From the NCBI RefSeq assembly GCF_048773025.1, contig NC_133558.1:42008501-42072500 (forward strand): a DNA stretch of 64,000 nucleotides. Direction: 5' to 3'. Below, piece by piece: positions 37,030-48,335 of the stretch. The position numbers and the translations under genes were made by a program. Within the stretch, counting starts at the first letter, position 1, and each line of letters starts with the position of its first letter. The DNA is from Camelus bactrianus. Lineage: Eukaryota; Chordata; Mammalia; Artiodactyla; Camelidae. The notes under the pieces were generated by a model. That model had not been told where the DNA came from, did no database searches, and saw nothing but the letters and a program-made list of their open reading frames with translations.

Positions 37030-38005
37030 TAAGAATAAAGTTTGGCTTTTTCCCATTTTTAATTGTGCAGTTTTAAGGAACATTAAGTGCATTCACAATG
37101 CTGTGAGACCAACACCACTGGTTTCAGACTATTTCCTTCCTCTAAGTAAAAGCTTGTATACAAAGCGCACCCCAAATCCTAACTCCCCCAGCCCGTGACA
37201 AGCCCTAATCCCCTTCGTCTCTCTCTGTCTTTACCTATCCTGGAGGTTCCCTATCAATGAAATCATATAAAAGGTGGCTTTTTTTTTTTTTTGTCTGCCC
37301 ACATATCTTAAGTAGGGACGGGTGAATTTTTTGTTTGTTTGTTTTCACGTGAATTAGCATTTTTGTATTTTGAGAGGAAAATCCAGATGGATTAAAGATG
37401 AGACGTACCAAATGAAGCCCTTTTAGTAACTCTGTGCATAATCTCGGGGTAGGCGCTGCTGTTCTAAATGTGAAACCAGAGCCAGAAGGGAGATGCTTAG
37501 CTCTTCTTGTGACAAAATATAAACAAACAAAAGCAGAAAACAAAGGTCAAGTAAGACAGCTGGAAATACAAACCACAGCCTGGAAAAAGCTTTCCTCATG
37601 ACCCAAGGTCGGAGAAAAGCTACACATCCCCATGTTCCAAAAACCTCTTGAAGCCCAGTGTTCTGAAAAGAAACAAAACACACACAGGCAGTTCCAACGA
37701 GAGGCAGTGCAGGTGGCCGGTGTCTGCTAGAGATGCTCGACCTCTCAGGTGAGGACACAGGTAGACGGACAGACTGCAGAGACAGCATTGGCCACCATCA
37801 CACTGGCAGGTCTTTAGCCCGGTGACAACCAGCCCTGGTGACAACGTGAGCAGGCAGAGGCCCCAGGAGTTCCCCTGGAGGGAAGAGCAAATGGATGCTC
37901 CTCTCTGGCAGAACAAGGTGCAGGATACACTAAAGTGCCAGAGGTGCATCCCTTCCCTAGCAGTGCTGATCCTTAGAGAAGATCCCACCAAAGTGCTTGC
38001 ACAAT
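37030..38005. repeat. Segmental duplicate, copy 1
   Basis: It matches 40.67-41.67 kb in the same orientation from 'aattgtgcag' through 'gaagcccttttagtaactct', 'gggagatgcttagctcttc' and 'acaaccagccctggtgacaa' to the 'ctgatccttagag' region. The first 250 bp of both copies is an old antisense L1M-type 3' UTR and the rest is unique. Its left edge abuts the inverted repeat, so sequence corresponding to the exon candidate at 40.3-40.6 kb is absent beside this copy. Confidence 0.8.
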
Positions 38006-38089
38006 TTTCAAAGATAATTTTTCTTTAGTAACATGAATTCAAAATAATCAATATGCCATCAAGGGATTTTCAGAAGTGACCTGCCCTGG

Positions 38090-38262
38090 GCCTGAACAAT
38101 ACACACACATAAGTACACACATATACACATAAATATATACACACATACATACAGGAAAAGAGACAGACAGACTGAAACACAGAGAAGCAGGGAGAGACAG
38201 ACAAACAGAGAGAGAGACAAGTCAGAGAGAGAGGCACTGAGAGAAAGAGACAGAGAGAAGGA
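38090..38262. repeat. CA/TA and GA-type microsatellite
   Basis: (ACAC/ATAC)n at 38101-38152 passes into (GACA/GAGA)n to about 38262. The purine run is on the plus strand. Confidence 0.85.
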
Positions 38263-38756
38263 ACACTGGAGCTGGTAATGAGTGGAACTCACGCACATTT
38301 TCACAAGTCAGTCTGCATGTCAGAACCTGGTCCCAAAGTCCATCCACCCTCCAGGGGAGGGTGTTGGGATCACACAATAGCATGGGAACAGAAGGGAAAA
38401 AATAGGAAGACATTGTGGGGCAGCCCACCACAGAGGCCGAGATGGGACACTGGGCCTGTATGTCAACATGACAGAATGACCTAGGAGGTTGTATGCCAGA
38501 GCGGACGATGTCACAGTTGTATTTAATTTCAGTCACATGACTGGGAGCTGGGAAGCAAGCAGCAAGGAAAGTGACTTTCTCCAGACCCCAGGGCAGACCC
38601 AGGCCTGTGTGGCATGTTCTCTGCCCTCCGCCAGCCCTTTGTGGGGTCCTTCCTTTGCTGAGTCTGTGCACGAGCTCCCTGTGATGCCAGCCCGTTGGGG
38701 TGACAGATGCAGTGGGTGTTTCTAGGTCTAGAGACAGGATGGCTTCTCTAGGAAGT

Positions 38757-38915
38757 AGGGGCCAGAATGATCCCCACTGTGCTGACGGGAGATTGGGGAG
38801 ACCCTGAGAGGCACGTGGCTTGTCCAGGGTGACAGCACTGCTGAGTAGGGGGAGCCAGGTCTGAACCCAGCTGTGTCTTCAGAGCTGCGGCGCTGGCTGC
38901 ATCCAGGCCTCCCCA
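38757..38915 (+). mobile_element. MIR SINE
   Basis: 'gcacgtggcttgtccagggt', 'gagccaggtctgaacccagc' and neighbouring words follow MIR order. Confidence 0.6.
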
Positions 38916-39690
38916 GGGCTATGGGGTGGCTGAGTTTATGTCACTGTGTGTGGACATGGCATGGAGTGAGAAATGAGAGATTGGCAGCCCAGAAAGGCCC
39001 TTGGGGAGCTTTGTGCCAGGAGGAAGTTTGGATAAGTGTACCCCAGGAAGTGACCTCACTTCCCTGGCAATAGAGCCCAACAGAACTTGGAACCGATGTC
39101 ACCAGGCATCCACTCTATAGAGAAGTCCCTACTCAGCTCACTTGGTTTGAGACAGAGGCATATTCTGCTGCATCCCAATATCCCGAGGCCGCAGACCCCG
39201 GAAAGCCCACAGCGAGGGGCTGTACCAATGCTGCCGGCGCTGGGTCAGATCTCACCCAAGGCGCCTCTGGCCTTTTGGCCAGAGAGGCCCAAAGGTAACA
39301 CAGGGAGGCCCAGGGCAGGCCCTCCCAGCCCGGGCCACCTCTCAGATCCCACCCAGGTAGAACCACGGCCCCTTCCTGGCTGGTGGAAGTAGAGCAGTCA
39401 CGTTGGGGATGGGTTTCTGACTCAAGCAAGAGCAGGTCAGAGGCTTGGGGGACCGGTCACACCCACAGCCCAGGTCAAAGCTGGCTGGATGGGATGAGGA
39501 GAGCCAGGGAATTGTTCTGCTGCCCGAGGTGGGGCCCATGCTCTCTGGGTATGTCTTTTCCTCCTGGCAGTCTGAGCTGAAAATGGTCCCAGTCTGATCT
39601 GGCAGCAGAGGGTCGAGTGGACAGAATCAGGAGTGGTCCTGGCCGGGCAGGGCTCTGAGACTTCCAGGCCGGGTCAGTTGCTGGTCACTG
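38916..39690. other. GC-rich unique sequence
   Basis: No exon supported. It precedes the exon candidate that starts at 39.70 kb. Confidence 0.4.
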
Positions 39691-39700
39691 TCTTTGCAGA

Positions 39701-39808
39701 GCCAGATACCACATATTGAACAGAAGCTGATGAATAAGAACACCAACGCCCCCTCCCAAATTGAAGAGCTGCTGTGCCACTCTTCTGAGGGCCAGCCCAG
39801 CCCTCAGG
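39701..39808 (+). CDS. Candidate exon A, gene unknown
   Basis: A 108-bp block is bounded by 'ggtcactgtctttgcag' as acceptor and CAG/GTGGGT as donor. It is open for 36 codons in phase 0 (SQIPHIEQKLMNKN, then APSQIEELLCHSSEG, ending PSPQ). The residues look protein-like: an amphipathic start and few low-complexity runs. I do not recognise a family. The flanks (a 'tgctggtcactg' word before, and 'gcaaatcagtg'-like text after the donor) resemble those around 52.85 kb. It could be one exon of a duplicated, poorly conserved gene, or chance. No start codon or transcript is visible. Confidence 0.35.
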
Positions 39809-39974
39809 TGGGTCTGGATATGGAGGGGTCCCCACCACCATGGCCCACAAATCAGTGGGGCAGGCCTCCGACCCAGACATCACCCAGGGCTCTCCCCAGG
39901 GACCTGCCCGGTGCTGACGGGTAGCTCCGCACACCTGGCTCTGACCTGGAGCACCGTGCCCACCTCGCTGCAAG

Positions 39975-40046
39975 TCAGGTGGAGGACCAGGAGCCCCCGA
40001 AGAAAAGCCCGAAGTTTAGAAAGGAGGGGCTGGTTCATGTGTGTAG
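39975..40046 (+). CDS. Candidate exon B, gene unknown
   Basis: The block from 'caagtcag' reads VEDQEPPKKSPKFRKEGLVHV in phase 0 after candidate exon A, then meets GTAG/GTGAGG, a good donor. The charged Lys/Pro/Glu composition is similar in style to candidate exon C. The phase at the donor (2) does not join exon C smoothly: an alternative GTGTGT donor after HisCAT would. Support is weak by itself. The value lies in the order A-B-C within 1 kb. Confidence 0.28.
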
Positions 40047-40320
40047 GTGAGGGAGGGTCAAGTGCTGGGCCACACAGGGAGGTGTCCCCAGAGGCTACTG
40101 TTGGGACCAGAGCAAAGAATGGCCTCAGACCACCTGTCTGGAAAAATTCAGTCACAGAACACATCCTGTGGGCACTTTCTGGGTGGGAGCTGTCTGGAAA
40201 GCTCTGGGAAGGTTTCTGTCCTTGAAGAGGCACATGGAAAGGGAGGCAGGTGGGTAAATTTTTCCTCTCCCACAGCATGAGCTCTTCCACAAGACTTAAA
40301 ACTCTCTCCACATCCAATAG

Positions 40321-40620
40321 TTACAGAGGAGGCAGGGGCAAGGGAGGATGTCAGAAACCAAAAAAAGGACGATTTGGATTCAGCAGGAGGCCCCGAGCTC
40401 CCTCCTGCCGCTCCTGCAGCCCCTCCTGAACCTGCATCTGCACCTGGACTGCTGGGCAACCGAGAACCAGTTCAGGCATCACCACCCCCTGGGGCAGAGC
40501 CCCCTCTGCACCCACCCACATCTTCTTCTCCAAAATCTCCAAAATCCCACCGTCAGACACCTCCCCCTCCCAAACTTGACTTCCCTTCCGCTGGAGATGT
40601 TTTGTTTGATTTTCTTTAAT
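40321..40620 (+). CDS. Candidate terminal exon C, proline-rich, gene unknown
   Basis: After an acceptor ('ctccacatccaatag') a frame of about 100 codons opens. An acidic/basic start (TEEAGAREDVRNQKKDDL) is followed by Pro/Ala-rich sequence (PPAAPAAPPEPASAPG), 'SSSPKSPKSHRQTPPPPKLD' and the end FPSAGDVLFDFL-stop at 40617-40619. An AATAAA lies at about 40675, but it falls in an antisense L1M 3' UTR shared with the duplicate at 37.0 kb. The bias for SPK and PP motifs and the hydrophobic C-terminus look coding. I do not recognise the family. It could be disordered protein tail or GC-driven chance. Confidence 0.35.
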
Positions 40621-40659
40621 TTCCTTTGTTTCACGTCATTTATGGCATCCTTTATCTTT

Positions 40660-41670
40660 CTTTTTAGAGTTTCATTAATAAAATATAGACTTTTCCCCTT
40701 TTAAATTGTGCAACTCAGGAACATTAGGGGCATTCACAATGTTGTGCGACAATCACTACCATCTAGTTTCACACTATTTCTTTCCTCAAAGTGAAACCTT
40801 GGATCCAGAGCGTGCACTCCCCTCCCTCCTAACCCAGCCCCTGACAACCCCAAGTCCTCTTTCTCTCTGCGTGTCTTTACCTCTCCTTGTTGTTCCCTGT
40901 CAATGAAACTTTAAAAAAGGTTTTTTTTTGTCCCTGCCCACATGTTTTAAGCTGGGGCTGGGGATTTTTTGTTGTTTTCACTTGAAACTGCGTTTTTATC
41001 ATTTTAAGGGGCTATCCAGGGAGATTAAAGATGTGATGTACAAAATGAAGCCCTTTTAGTAACTCTGTGCATATTCTCAGTGTAGACATTGCTGTTCCCC
41101 CTGTGACACCACAGCCAGAAGACAGAAGGGAGATGCTTAGCTCTTCCTGTGGCAAAAACAAAACCAAACAAATAAAAAAATTAGCAAAAGCCCAGAAAAG
41201 CTGCTTGAAAGTGAAAGCAGAACCTGTAAAATGCATTCCTCATAACCCAAGGTTGGAGAAAGGTTTCCCATCCCTGAAGTCCAAAGTCCTTTTGAAACGC
41301 AGTGTTCTAAACAGAAACAGAACAGGCATGGGCAGTTCCAATGAGAGGCAATGAAGGTGGCCAGTGTGTGTTAGAGATGCTTGACCTCTCAGGTGAGAAC
41401 ACAGGCAGACGGAAACTCTGCAGAGAGAGCACCGGTCACCATCACACTGGTGGGTCTTTAGTCAGGTGACAACCAGCCCTGGTGACAATGTAAGCAGGCA
41501 GAGGCTCCAGCAGATCTCCTGGAAGGAAGAGTGAAGGGACGCTCCTCTTTAGGAGAACAGGGGGCAGGACGCATCAAAGGGCCACAGATGCATCTCTTCC
41601 CCAGAAGTTCTGATCCTTAGAGTTCATCCCACTAAAATCCTCACACACTTATTCAAAGATGCCTTTTCAA
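40660..41670. repeat. Segmental duplicate, copy 2
   Basis: Direct copy of 37.03-38.00 kb, displaced by about 3.64 kb. It holds the same antisense L1M-type segment at its left and the same unique body. Many single-base differences and small indels separate the copies, so the duplication is old. It lies immediately after candidate exon C. Confidence 0.8.
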
Positions 41671-42390
41671 GGGTGTTCTATCACAGCACTGGTTGAAACA
41701 GTCAGAATTAAAGCAACACTAATGTTGATGGAGAGGAGATGGGGTCCACTCGTTCTGGTTCATGTGGATGAATGAATGCTGTGCAGTTGGAATAGTGGGT
41801 GTCTTGTCTCAACCCAATGTCAAGGGAGGCCTCAGGGTGGAAGTATGCAGACCCACTCTCTGCACCCAGGGTCCCATCTGCACGACCACATATGTGTGAA
41901 ATCAATATAGATGTAAATTGATCTGATTGTGAGTGTGTGAGAGACAGAGATGGAGAGAGACATATTGAGAGACCCAGAGACTGAGACATAAGCACCAAAT
42001 CATTCATGACAGTCACCTCTGTGGGTGGGAATTACAAATCTCTTCTCTTTTAGGCAATATTTCAATTTTTTGTAATGTGTCTGTATTACTCTACTAATTC
42101 TAAAAGGATTAAAATCCTATGTTAATGTGACCCATTCATTACTCATCTATGGAGTAATTAAAGTACATTAATCCTATTTTTAAAAGAATTTAAAGCCTTC
42201 TTAGGACTCAGTTCCATGTCAACTCCGTGGCAGCAGAGGTTCTCCAGGTGGTCGTGTCTCTTCTGAATCAGCATCCGAAAGAGGTGAGGAAGAAGTACCA
42301 GACTTGGACACTGAAGACTACAATAGATTAGAGATTCTGTTGAGAGAAATTAAGACCTACATTCACAGAGAATAATCCCATATTCATGGA
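41671..42390. other. Unassigned sequence with a GA-rich tract
   Basis: A GAGA/GACA-rich stretch at 41930-41990 is the loose counterpart of that after copy 1. Nothing else recognised. Confidence 0.45.
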
Positions 42391-42394
42391 GCAG

Positions 42395-42600
42395 AAGGCT
42401 TCATTCTACTAAGATGACAATAGTCCAAGAATAGATCTAAGGATTCAAAAAAGCCTACCCAAATCCCAGGTGGTGTTTTGCAGGAATTGACAATCCATCT
42501 AAAATTCACGTGGAAAATCCAGGGGCTCAGAATACATGAGTGAATCTTGAAAAAGAAAACAAAGTTCGAAAAATGGAAAGTCAGATAAAACTCATGGTTT
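42395..42600 (+). mobile_element. Old LINE-1 ORF2 fragment
   Basis: 'aattgacaatccatctaaaa' through 'tcttgaaaaagaaaacaaag' matches the late ORF2 segment of old L1s. Both ends are lost. Confidence 0.5.
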
Positions 42601-42659
42601 ATACAAAAGCACTTTAAGCTGAAGACACCTGAGATTCAATAGATGTAGAAGAAAACCTG

Positions 42660-42990
42660 TCATGGAAGCCAATTCTCTCCTCTCCCTTTGCCCTATTAAG
42701 TTAGGTTGATAAAAAAAAAAAAGCCTTTAACTTTCACCATTTAACATGGTAGTTACTTTTCTGGTTGGCTCCTGCGTGTGTATAAATAAACCGTTTCTCT
42801 CATTCATCTCGTCTTTACTTCTGTGGGTTCTTTGGGAGGGACTCTGGATGATGGGGACCTGCTCTTTTCTCACCTTCTTTAGTGACATCTTTTGTCCATG
42901 GTGAAGTGCTTAAGAAAAAAAGGCTCATTGGTTTTGGGTCAGATTTGGAACATGTATACCTTTGGAGACCCCCTGGAGGAACAAGGGGGT
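42660..42990 (+). mobile_element. Possible LTR-like remnant
   Basis: A 'tataaataaaccgtttctct' signal, a TC-rich stretch and a 'ggttttgggtcagatttgga' / 'tttggagaccccctggagg' stretch recall the end of a retroviral LTR and its leader. No internal genes are recognised. Fossil, family unknown. Confidence 0.28.
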
Positions 42991-43099
42991 TCAATACTGT
43001 TGGGAGAATTTACTTGTCCAAATGCCTAACAAGATGCTATTTGCATAGGTTTTTTTTTTTTTTTTAAAGATTCTTACCCTAAATCAAATACCCTATCTA

Positions 43100-43900
43100 A
43101 ACCTCTTGGATGATCAAATAGAAAGAAAAAAGGAGAATCATGTCTGGCCTAAGAACTCTTCCTTAACAAAACGGAAGGACAGAATCAGATTCAGAGCAAA
43201 AATTAAAATCCATTTATACCATCAACCCTCCCACTCTTTTGTGCACTGTCCTCATGTAATCTACCAGATGGCGCCCTGGAGAAGGCCCTTTGCCCGGAAC
43301 TCGTGCTCATTTTCAGAGCTCGGCCAAGCAGGAGGTTGGTCCCCAGGGCCTGAGAGGGGCTATTTGTGAAATCTTCTCCACTGAGACCCACCGGACTGAA
43401 GGGAACTGTGTGCTCTGAGGGAGGGAGAGCACACTAATCCTCTGTGGAGGCATCTCTGAGATCATCCCAAAGTGACACATCTCTAACTCTGGACACGGGA
43501 ATTTTTGATTGGCATCTTAGTTGGAAATCTCCTCCTGGATAGAAAGAAGCAGATTCAAGATGTTGCAATTGTATGGGCAGGTCGGCCTCACGAATTTGTC
43601 GATGAGAAGGACACGCAATTCACTGCAGAACTAGGGACACCTATCACTGCTCTGCTGACTTCATCTACAGAGGAACAGAGACAAGGCTCTAGGGGGAATT
43701 CAACACCCACCAACCCTTCTTACCGACGTCAACGTCCCCACTTTATTCTCCTGTCAGGTCTCTGCACAAAAACTGTGGCTCAGCCCCAAATATCACATAC
43801 CCATCACCCTGAAACACTCTGTGTCTGTGTCCAACTCGAGCATTAAAGCCTGTGACCGTTACTGTCAAATCGTGTCCCCTTTCAGCCCGTCTCCAGCCAT
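43100..43900. other. Unassigned sequence
   Basis: No supported exon. Open frames of 87 to 113 residues show no domain. Confidence 0.4.
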
Positions 43901-43929
43901 CATCCCAGCCCAACCTCGGTGTCTCTCTC

Positions 43930-44525
43930 CAGGTCAGCAGCACTCTTCCCATTGGCTTCCCATCAGCTTACCTTGCCCTGCTTCCATTGCTTATTCCTCA
44001 TATGTTACCCAGAACGGTCTTATTAATGTATGAATCAGATCAAGTTGTTCCCCTTTGCAAAATAGTGTTGTGATTTTCCATTGTATTCAGAAGGATATCC
44101 AGAGTCCCTACCAAAGCCCTGTGTGATCCGGTCCCTCACCCACCTCTGCAGCCTCAGTTCTCACCGTTCTGCTCCAGCCCATCTTCACAGCCCAGATGGT
44201 CCCCACCAGGACAGCTGTGTTTGTAACTCCAAGTCTCATACTTACACTTCTCCCGGCCTGGGAGGCTTTTCTTGTCTGTTACCTACGTGTCTTACTCTTC
44301 TGCTTCATTCAGGACTTTGTTCAAATTATTTTACCCTCAGAGAGGACTTATCTGACCACATTTTTTAAAATAGCATGCACATATTTCCTATTCAATCATT
44401 TTCTCTCCTAATAAGTTTTATGTTTCTTTGTGGCATTTGTTAGTACCTGGCAGTATGTCATATATTTATTTGCTTACTGGTTTATTGTCTGTCTTTCTAA
44501 ACTAGACCTATATTCATGGAACTAC
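43930..44525 (+). mobile_element. LINE-2 3' portion
   Basis: It carries 'atccagagtccctaccaaag', 'cctgtgtgatccggtccctc', 'tgttcaaattattttaccct' and 'tttattgtctgtctttctaa', in the order of the L2 3' end. Decayed, no ORF. Confidence 0.75.
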
Positions 44526-44754
44526 AAATAACTGTTTTAACCAGTAACTTTCAAACCCCCTTTAAATGAATTCTTTTATAAGTTGAGAATTTCAGATGCT
44601 TCCACGGGTTGCTTAGGGGAAAAAAAGAGAAAGGATTCAGGTTGAACAAGGTTATTAAGGACCTGGGAGTTGGTTATTTATTTTATACATAGCAGTGTGT
44701 ATCTGTTAATCCCAAACTCTTAATCTAACAAAAGACCAAGCTGACTACTATTTT

Positions 44755-44922
44755 TAAAAGATATTTTTTTTATTTTTAAACTTGGGTTGTTTGAGATCTC
44801 TTTTCTTATTTGTTATTTTTCTTTTATTTTAAACACTTTTTCTTATTATTTTTTTACATTGAGGTACTGCGAATTGAACCCAGCACATACTCTACCCCTT
44901 GAATTATACCATCCCCTCCAAA
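44755..44922 (-). mobile_element. Vic-1-type SINE, degraded
   Basis: 'gaggtactgcgaattgaacc' and 'gaattataccatcccctcc' are the reverse complements of the B-box and A-box halves. Part of the middle is lost. A T-rich stretch at its left is the poly-A tail. Confidence 0.6.
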
Positions 44923-44929
44923 GACAATT

Positions 44930-45960
44930 ATTTTTATACTTTGACAATACCATGTTGAATTAAGATTTTTTGTTCCATTTTCCCTTCATAGAGTTTATAA
45001 CTGAGGGAGAGAGTCAGAGAAAGCCCTGGGCCATCTCTTCCTTCCCAGCAGTTTACTACACAGCAGAGGAGCTAGGCTGTCACCAGGCCCAGTTCACCTT
45101 TCTGCTCTGAGGGCCAACTCAGGCCACTTCTCTAAACAGCAGCGTGTTAGAAGCAGCAGAAAGCCAACCAGCGGACAACAATCACAAAACTGACCCACCT
45201 GCAGTTGGACATCATCTGCTCTGAAACGAACCTCTTACATCTCTTCTTCCTATTAGTGGGTGAGTTTCAAAAATATTCCCAAGGAGAGGAATCTCACTCT
45301 ATTTTTCTGGATTTCTTGGGCCTCTATGACTTTAACTGCAGGCTTGATTTTCTGCCGAACGTCTGCAGGGAAGCCAGGCAGAACACGTGAACAGACCCTG
45401 CAGGCCACGGCTGAGACCTCAGGTCAAAACATCCTTGTTGTGCAGAGCCTACGTTCATGTGACCATTTTCATGACTGCTGTAATTAGTTCTCTTCCAAGT
45501 ATCCCACCGACAATGTTTCTAGGAAGAATGTGGCCTGATGCACATGAGCCGTGGTGATGTGGGGTGCAGATGGAAGACAGACTGGAAGGAGAGACGGGAA
45601 ATGTTTCTTCAGGCTTCAGTTTGGAAGATTTCTGATTTTTATATGGACATTAAACTTGGTCAGGTTGAAGCACCGTTTGCTGTAATACGGGGTGATGTAC
45701 ACATATCCCTACAACTTCTAAAACATATGTTGAAGCTGGACGTGACAGACTAGGGGACAGACAGCTTAGAGTGACACCTTCGTTCCAGGATGCCTATGAT
45801 CTCGGGCTCACAAAGAGGAAAAGAAGACACATATTTTTCCTGTGTAGTGCTATGTGAAATTATTTGGACCCTTGCCAGATGTTGTAAGTTCAGAAATCAT
45901 GTAGTATTTCTTACGTCGCAAATACAATTCTTCTTGATGAGTCAGCAGACTTTTTCCGAT
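44930..45960. other. Unassigned sequence
   Basis: Nothing recognised. Confidence 0.45.
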
Positions 45961-45969
45961 GGCCCGGGG

Positions 45970-46920
45970 TCTGTGCCAGACATTAGCTGTCTAGACAAAT
46001 ACCACACAGCCACCCATCCCTCAAGGAGATCACAGTGTGTCGTGGAAGAGACAAATTTAAATAGGTTTTCAAAACAATGTGATAAGAGTCACTTGGCATC
46101 ATGTATACTGTATGTTCAGAGGGGCTTTTGCACTGCCTGGGGCTGGGTTCTAGAAGGAAGGGAAGGTGTCAGAGAGGAAATGCTTTCTGCCCTGACATCT
46201 GAAGGATTCCAGCAAATCTCTAGACCAGGAGAGTCCGTGGTGGGGACAGGATTCTCGGCAGCTTGCGTGTCTCGTGCAGACGCCTGGTCGTGTCTAAGAG
46301 CACTTTGCACTTAGGGAAGGAAGGTCAGTGAGGCTAGAGGCTGTGGGGAACTAACGGAAGCTGAGGCTAAAAAAAGCAGCAACTAGGTGATGAGAAGGTG
46401 TGACGTTAAATCAGGGAGCGTGGACTTCCTCACATACGCAGCGGGGAATTCTTTGGGGTTTTAAGGAAGAGAGTGACACAGATTAGTCATTAAAAGTGAG
46501 CAAAGTGGATTCTTCACTCTAAAGAACAGCACTGGGGAGAATAGCAATGGGTGTGAATTAATGCAGTGGGGAGAGAGGAGCAGGGACTTAGTTGGGGGAC
46601 ATTAAGGAATAGAACTGTAGTACTGACGGGGGTGAGGTTGTGGAAAATTAATGGAAAACTCCCAGATGTATGGCATGGAATACAGATGGGATAGTGATGC
46701 CATTGTTTGAAGAAGTAAACCTACTTCTGAGCGAGTGTAAATCCAAACATACAGAGCTTGAGATTTTTATGGGCTAATAAAATGGGAATGTCTACTTGTC
46801 AATTAGAAGTATATTTCTGGGACTGAACTGAGATGTCCACGCTGGAAAAGATTTGACAGTTAATCAGTGGACAGAGAGCAGTTGAAGCCACGGGAATAAA
46901 TGCCACCCACTGACAGTTTA
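45970..46920 (+). mobile_element. Ancient mammal-wide repeat, family unresolved
   Basis: 'ccatccctcaaggagatcac' and later 'ggactgaactgagatgtcca' resemble the long G/A-rich repeat at 26.7-27.8 kb. Strongly decayed. Confidence 0.4.
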
Positions 46921-47041
46921 CCAAAGAAAAGGGAAGGAGGGCACTTCTGGTTCAGAAAATATGGCAGATCAGAAACTTGAAGACCCACTCACTGAAGACA
47001 CATAAAAACGTTGGACACAATGCCGCCAATCTTTTCCTGTT

Positions 47042-47203
47042 TTTTTACAGGCACCTTTATTGTGGTATGATTCCTGTACAGTAAAATACACATATTTCAC
47101 ATGTACTCTTTGATGAATTTGATAAATGTCTACACCCAGAAAACCATCAACACGATCTAGATAGCTAACTTTTCCATCACTCCCCAAGAGGGACACTTTT
47201 CGA
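47042..47203 (-). mobile_element. Old LINE-1 3' UTR (L1M-type), antisense
   Basis: 'ctttattgtggtatgattcc' then 'agtaaaatacacatatttca' and 'aaccatcaacacgatctag' match the antisense of old L1M 3' UTRs, as in both copies of the 37/40.7 kb duplicate. Confidence 0.6.
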
Positions 47204-47204
47204 A

Positions 47205-47690
47205 TTCCCATATTTATCCCTTCCCATCCCCTTCTCTCCCTGGTAACCGTAAGTTTGTTTCTCTATGTCTGTGGGTCTGTTTCTCTTTTGTAGTTAAGTT
47301 CATTTGTGTCTTTTTTTAGATTCCACATATAAGTGATGTCATATGGCATTTTTCTCTTTTTCTGGCTTACTTCACTTAGAATGACTATCTCTACGTCCAT
47401 CCATGCTGCTGCAAATGACATTATTTTGTTTTTTTCATGGCTGAGTAGTATTCCATTGTATAAATATACTACTACTTCTTTATCCAGTCAGCTGTCGATG
47501 GACATTTGGGTTGTTGCCATGTCCTGGCTATTATAAATAGTGCTGCTCTGAGCATTGAGGTGCATGTGACTTTTTGAATTAGAGTTTTCTTCTGATATAT
47601 GCCCAGGAGTGGGAAGGCTGGATCATGAGTTAAGTCCATTTTCAGTTTTTAAAGGAACCTCCACACTGTCTTCTCTAGTGGCAATGCAGC
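47205..47690 (-). mobile_element. LINE-1 3' portion, antisense
   Basis: It reads antisense 'ccatatttatcccttcccat', 'agattccacatataagtgat', 'ccatccatgctgctgcaaat' and 'gctgagtagtattccattgt', ending in late ORF2. It abuts an older L1M piece. Confidence 0.85.
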
Positions 47691-47885
47691 CCATTTTGGG
47701 AAAGCAGAGCCATGCTCAGAAAGTAACGGGTATTTCTAGGGGCCAGAAATGAAGTGCAGTGGGTGTGGCCTGTTCAAGAATCAGATGGCAGTCTGCAAGG
47801 GCTGGATGAGAGTGACAAGGGAAGTGTGGTACAGGTAGGATTCAGACCACGTGGGGACCTTACGGGCTGTGATAACGAGCCTAGA

Positions 47886-48335
47886 CTTTCAGTCATCCCT
47901 TGGTAACCATGGGGCACTGTTTCCAGGACTCCCCCCGAAGTCAACATCCATGGATGCTGACATCTCTTGTATAAAATGACATAGGACTTGCATGGAAATC
48001 ATGTACATCCTTCCATGTAATTTTTTATATATATTCAAACTTTTTTTTATTGAGTTATAGTCATTTTACAATGTTGTATCAAATTCCAGCATACAGCACA
48101 AGTTTTCAGTTATACATGAATATACACATATATTTGTTGTCACTTTCTCTTTCGCTGTGTCCTCCTGTGTAAAGTATCTCCAGATTACTCATGGTATCTA
48201 GTAAAACATGAATGCTATGTAAGCAGTTGCCGGTGTGTGGCAAATTCAAGTGTTGCTTTTTGAAACTTTCTTTTTTTCCGGAATATTTTCAATCCACAGT
48301 TAGTTGAATCTGCTGGATAGGTAGCCCCTAAATAT
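47886..48335. mobile_element. Tigger-type (TcMar) DNA transposon, split by an L1
   Basis: The left part (47886-48010) has 'cagtcatcccttggtaacca' and 'tttccaggactccccccgaa'. The right part (about 48181-48335) has 'agattactcatggtatctag', 'cagttgccggtgtgtggcaa' and 'gaatattttcaatccacagt'. These are contiguous in Tigger consensus as I recall it, so the L1 between them is a later insertion. Confidence 0.75.
48012..48180 (-). mobile_element. LINE-1 3' end inserted into the Tigger element
   Basis: Antisense L1 terminus: the T-run 'tttttttattgagttatagt' then 'ttttacaatgttgtatcaaa' and 'ccagcatacagcacaag'. It is severely 5'-truncated (about 170 bp). Confidence 0.8.

Noticed and set aside
37423-37788. 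Minus-strand frame with a hydrophobic stretch (121 residues)
   Set aside because: Lies in the duplicated non-coding segment; the frame is not kept in the second copy at 41.0-41.4 kb.
42660-43850. A provirus following the LTR-like stretch
   Set aside because: No gag, pol or env similarity is recognisable downstream and no second LTR is seen; at most a solitary remnant.
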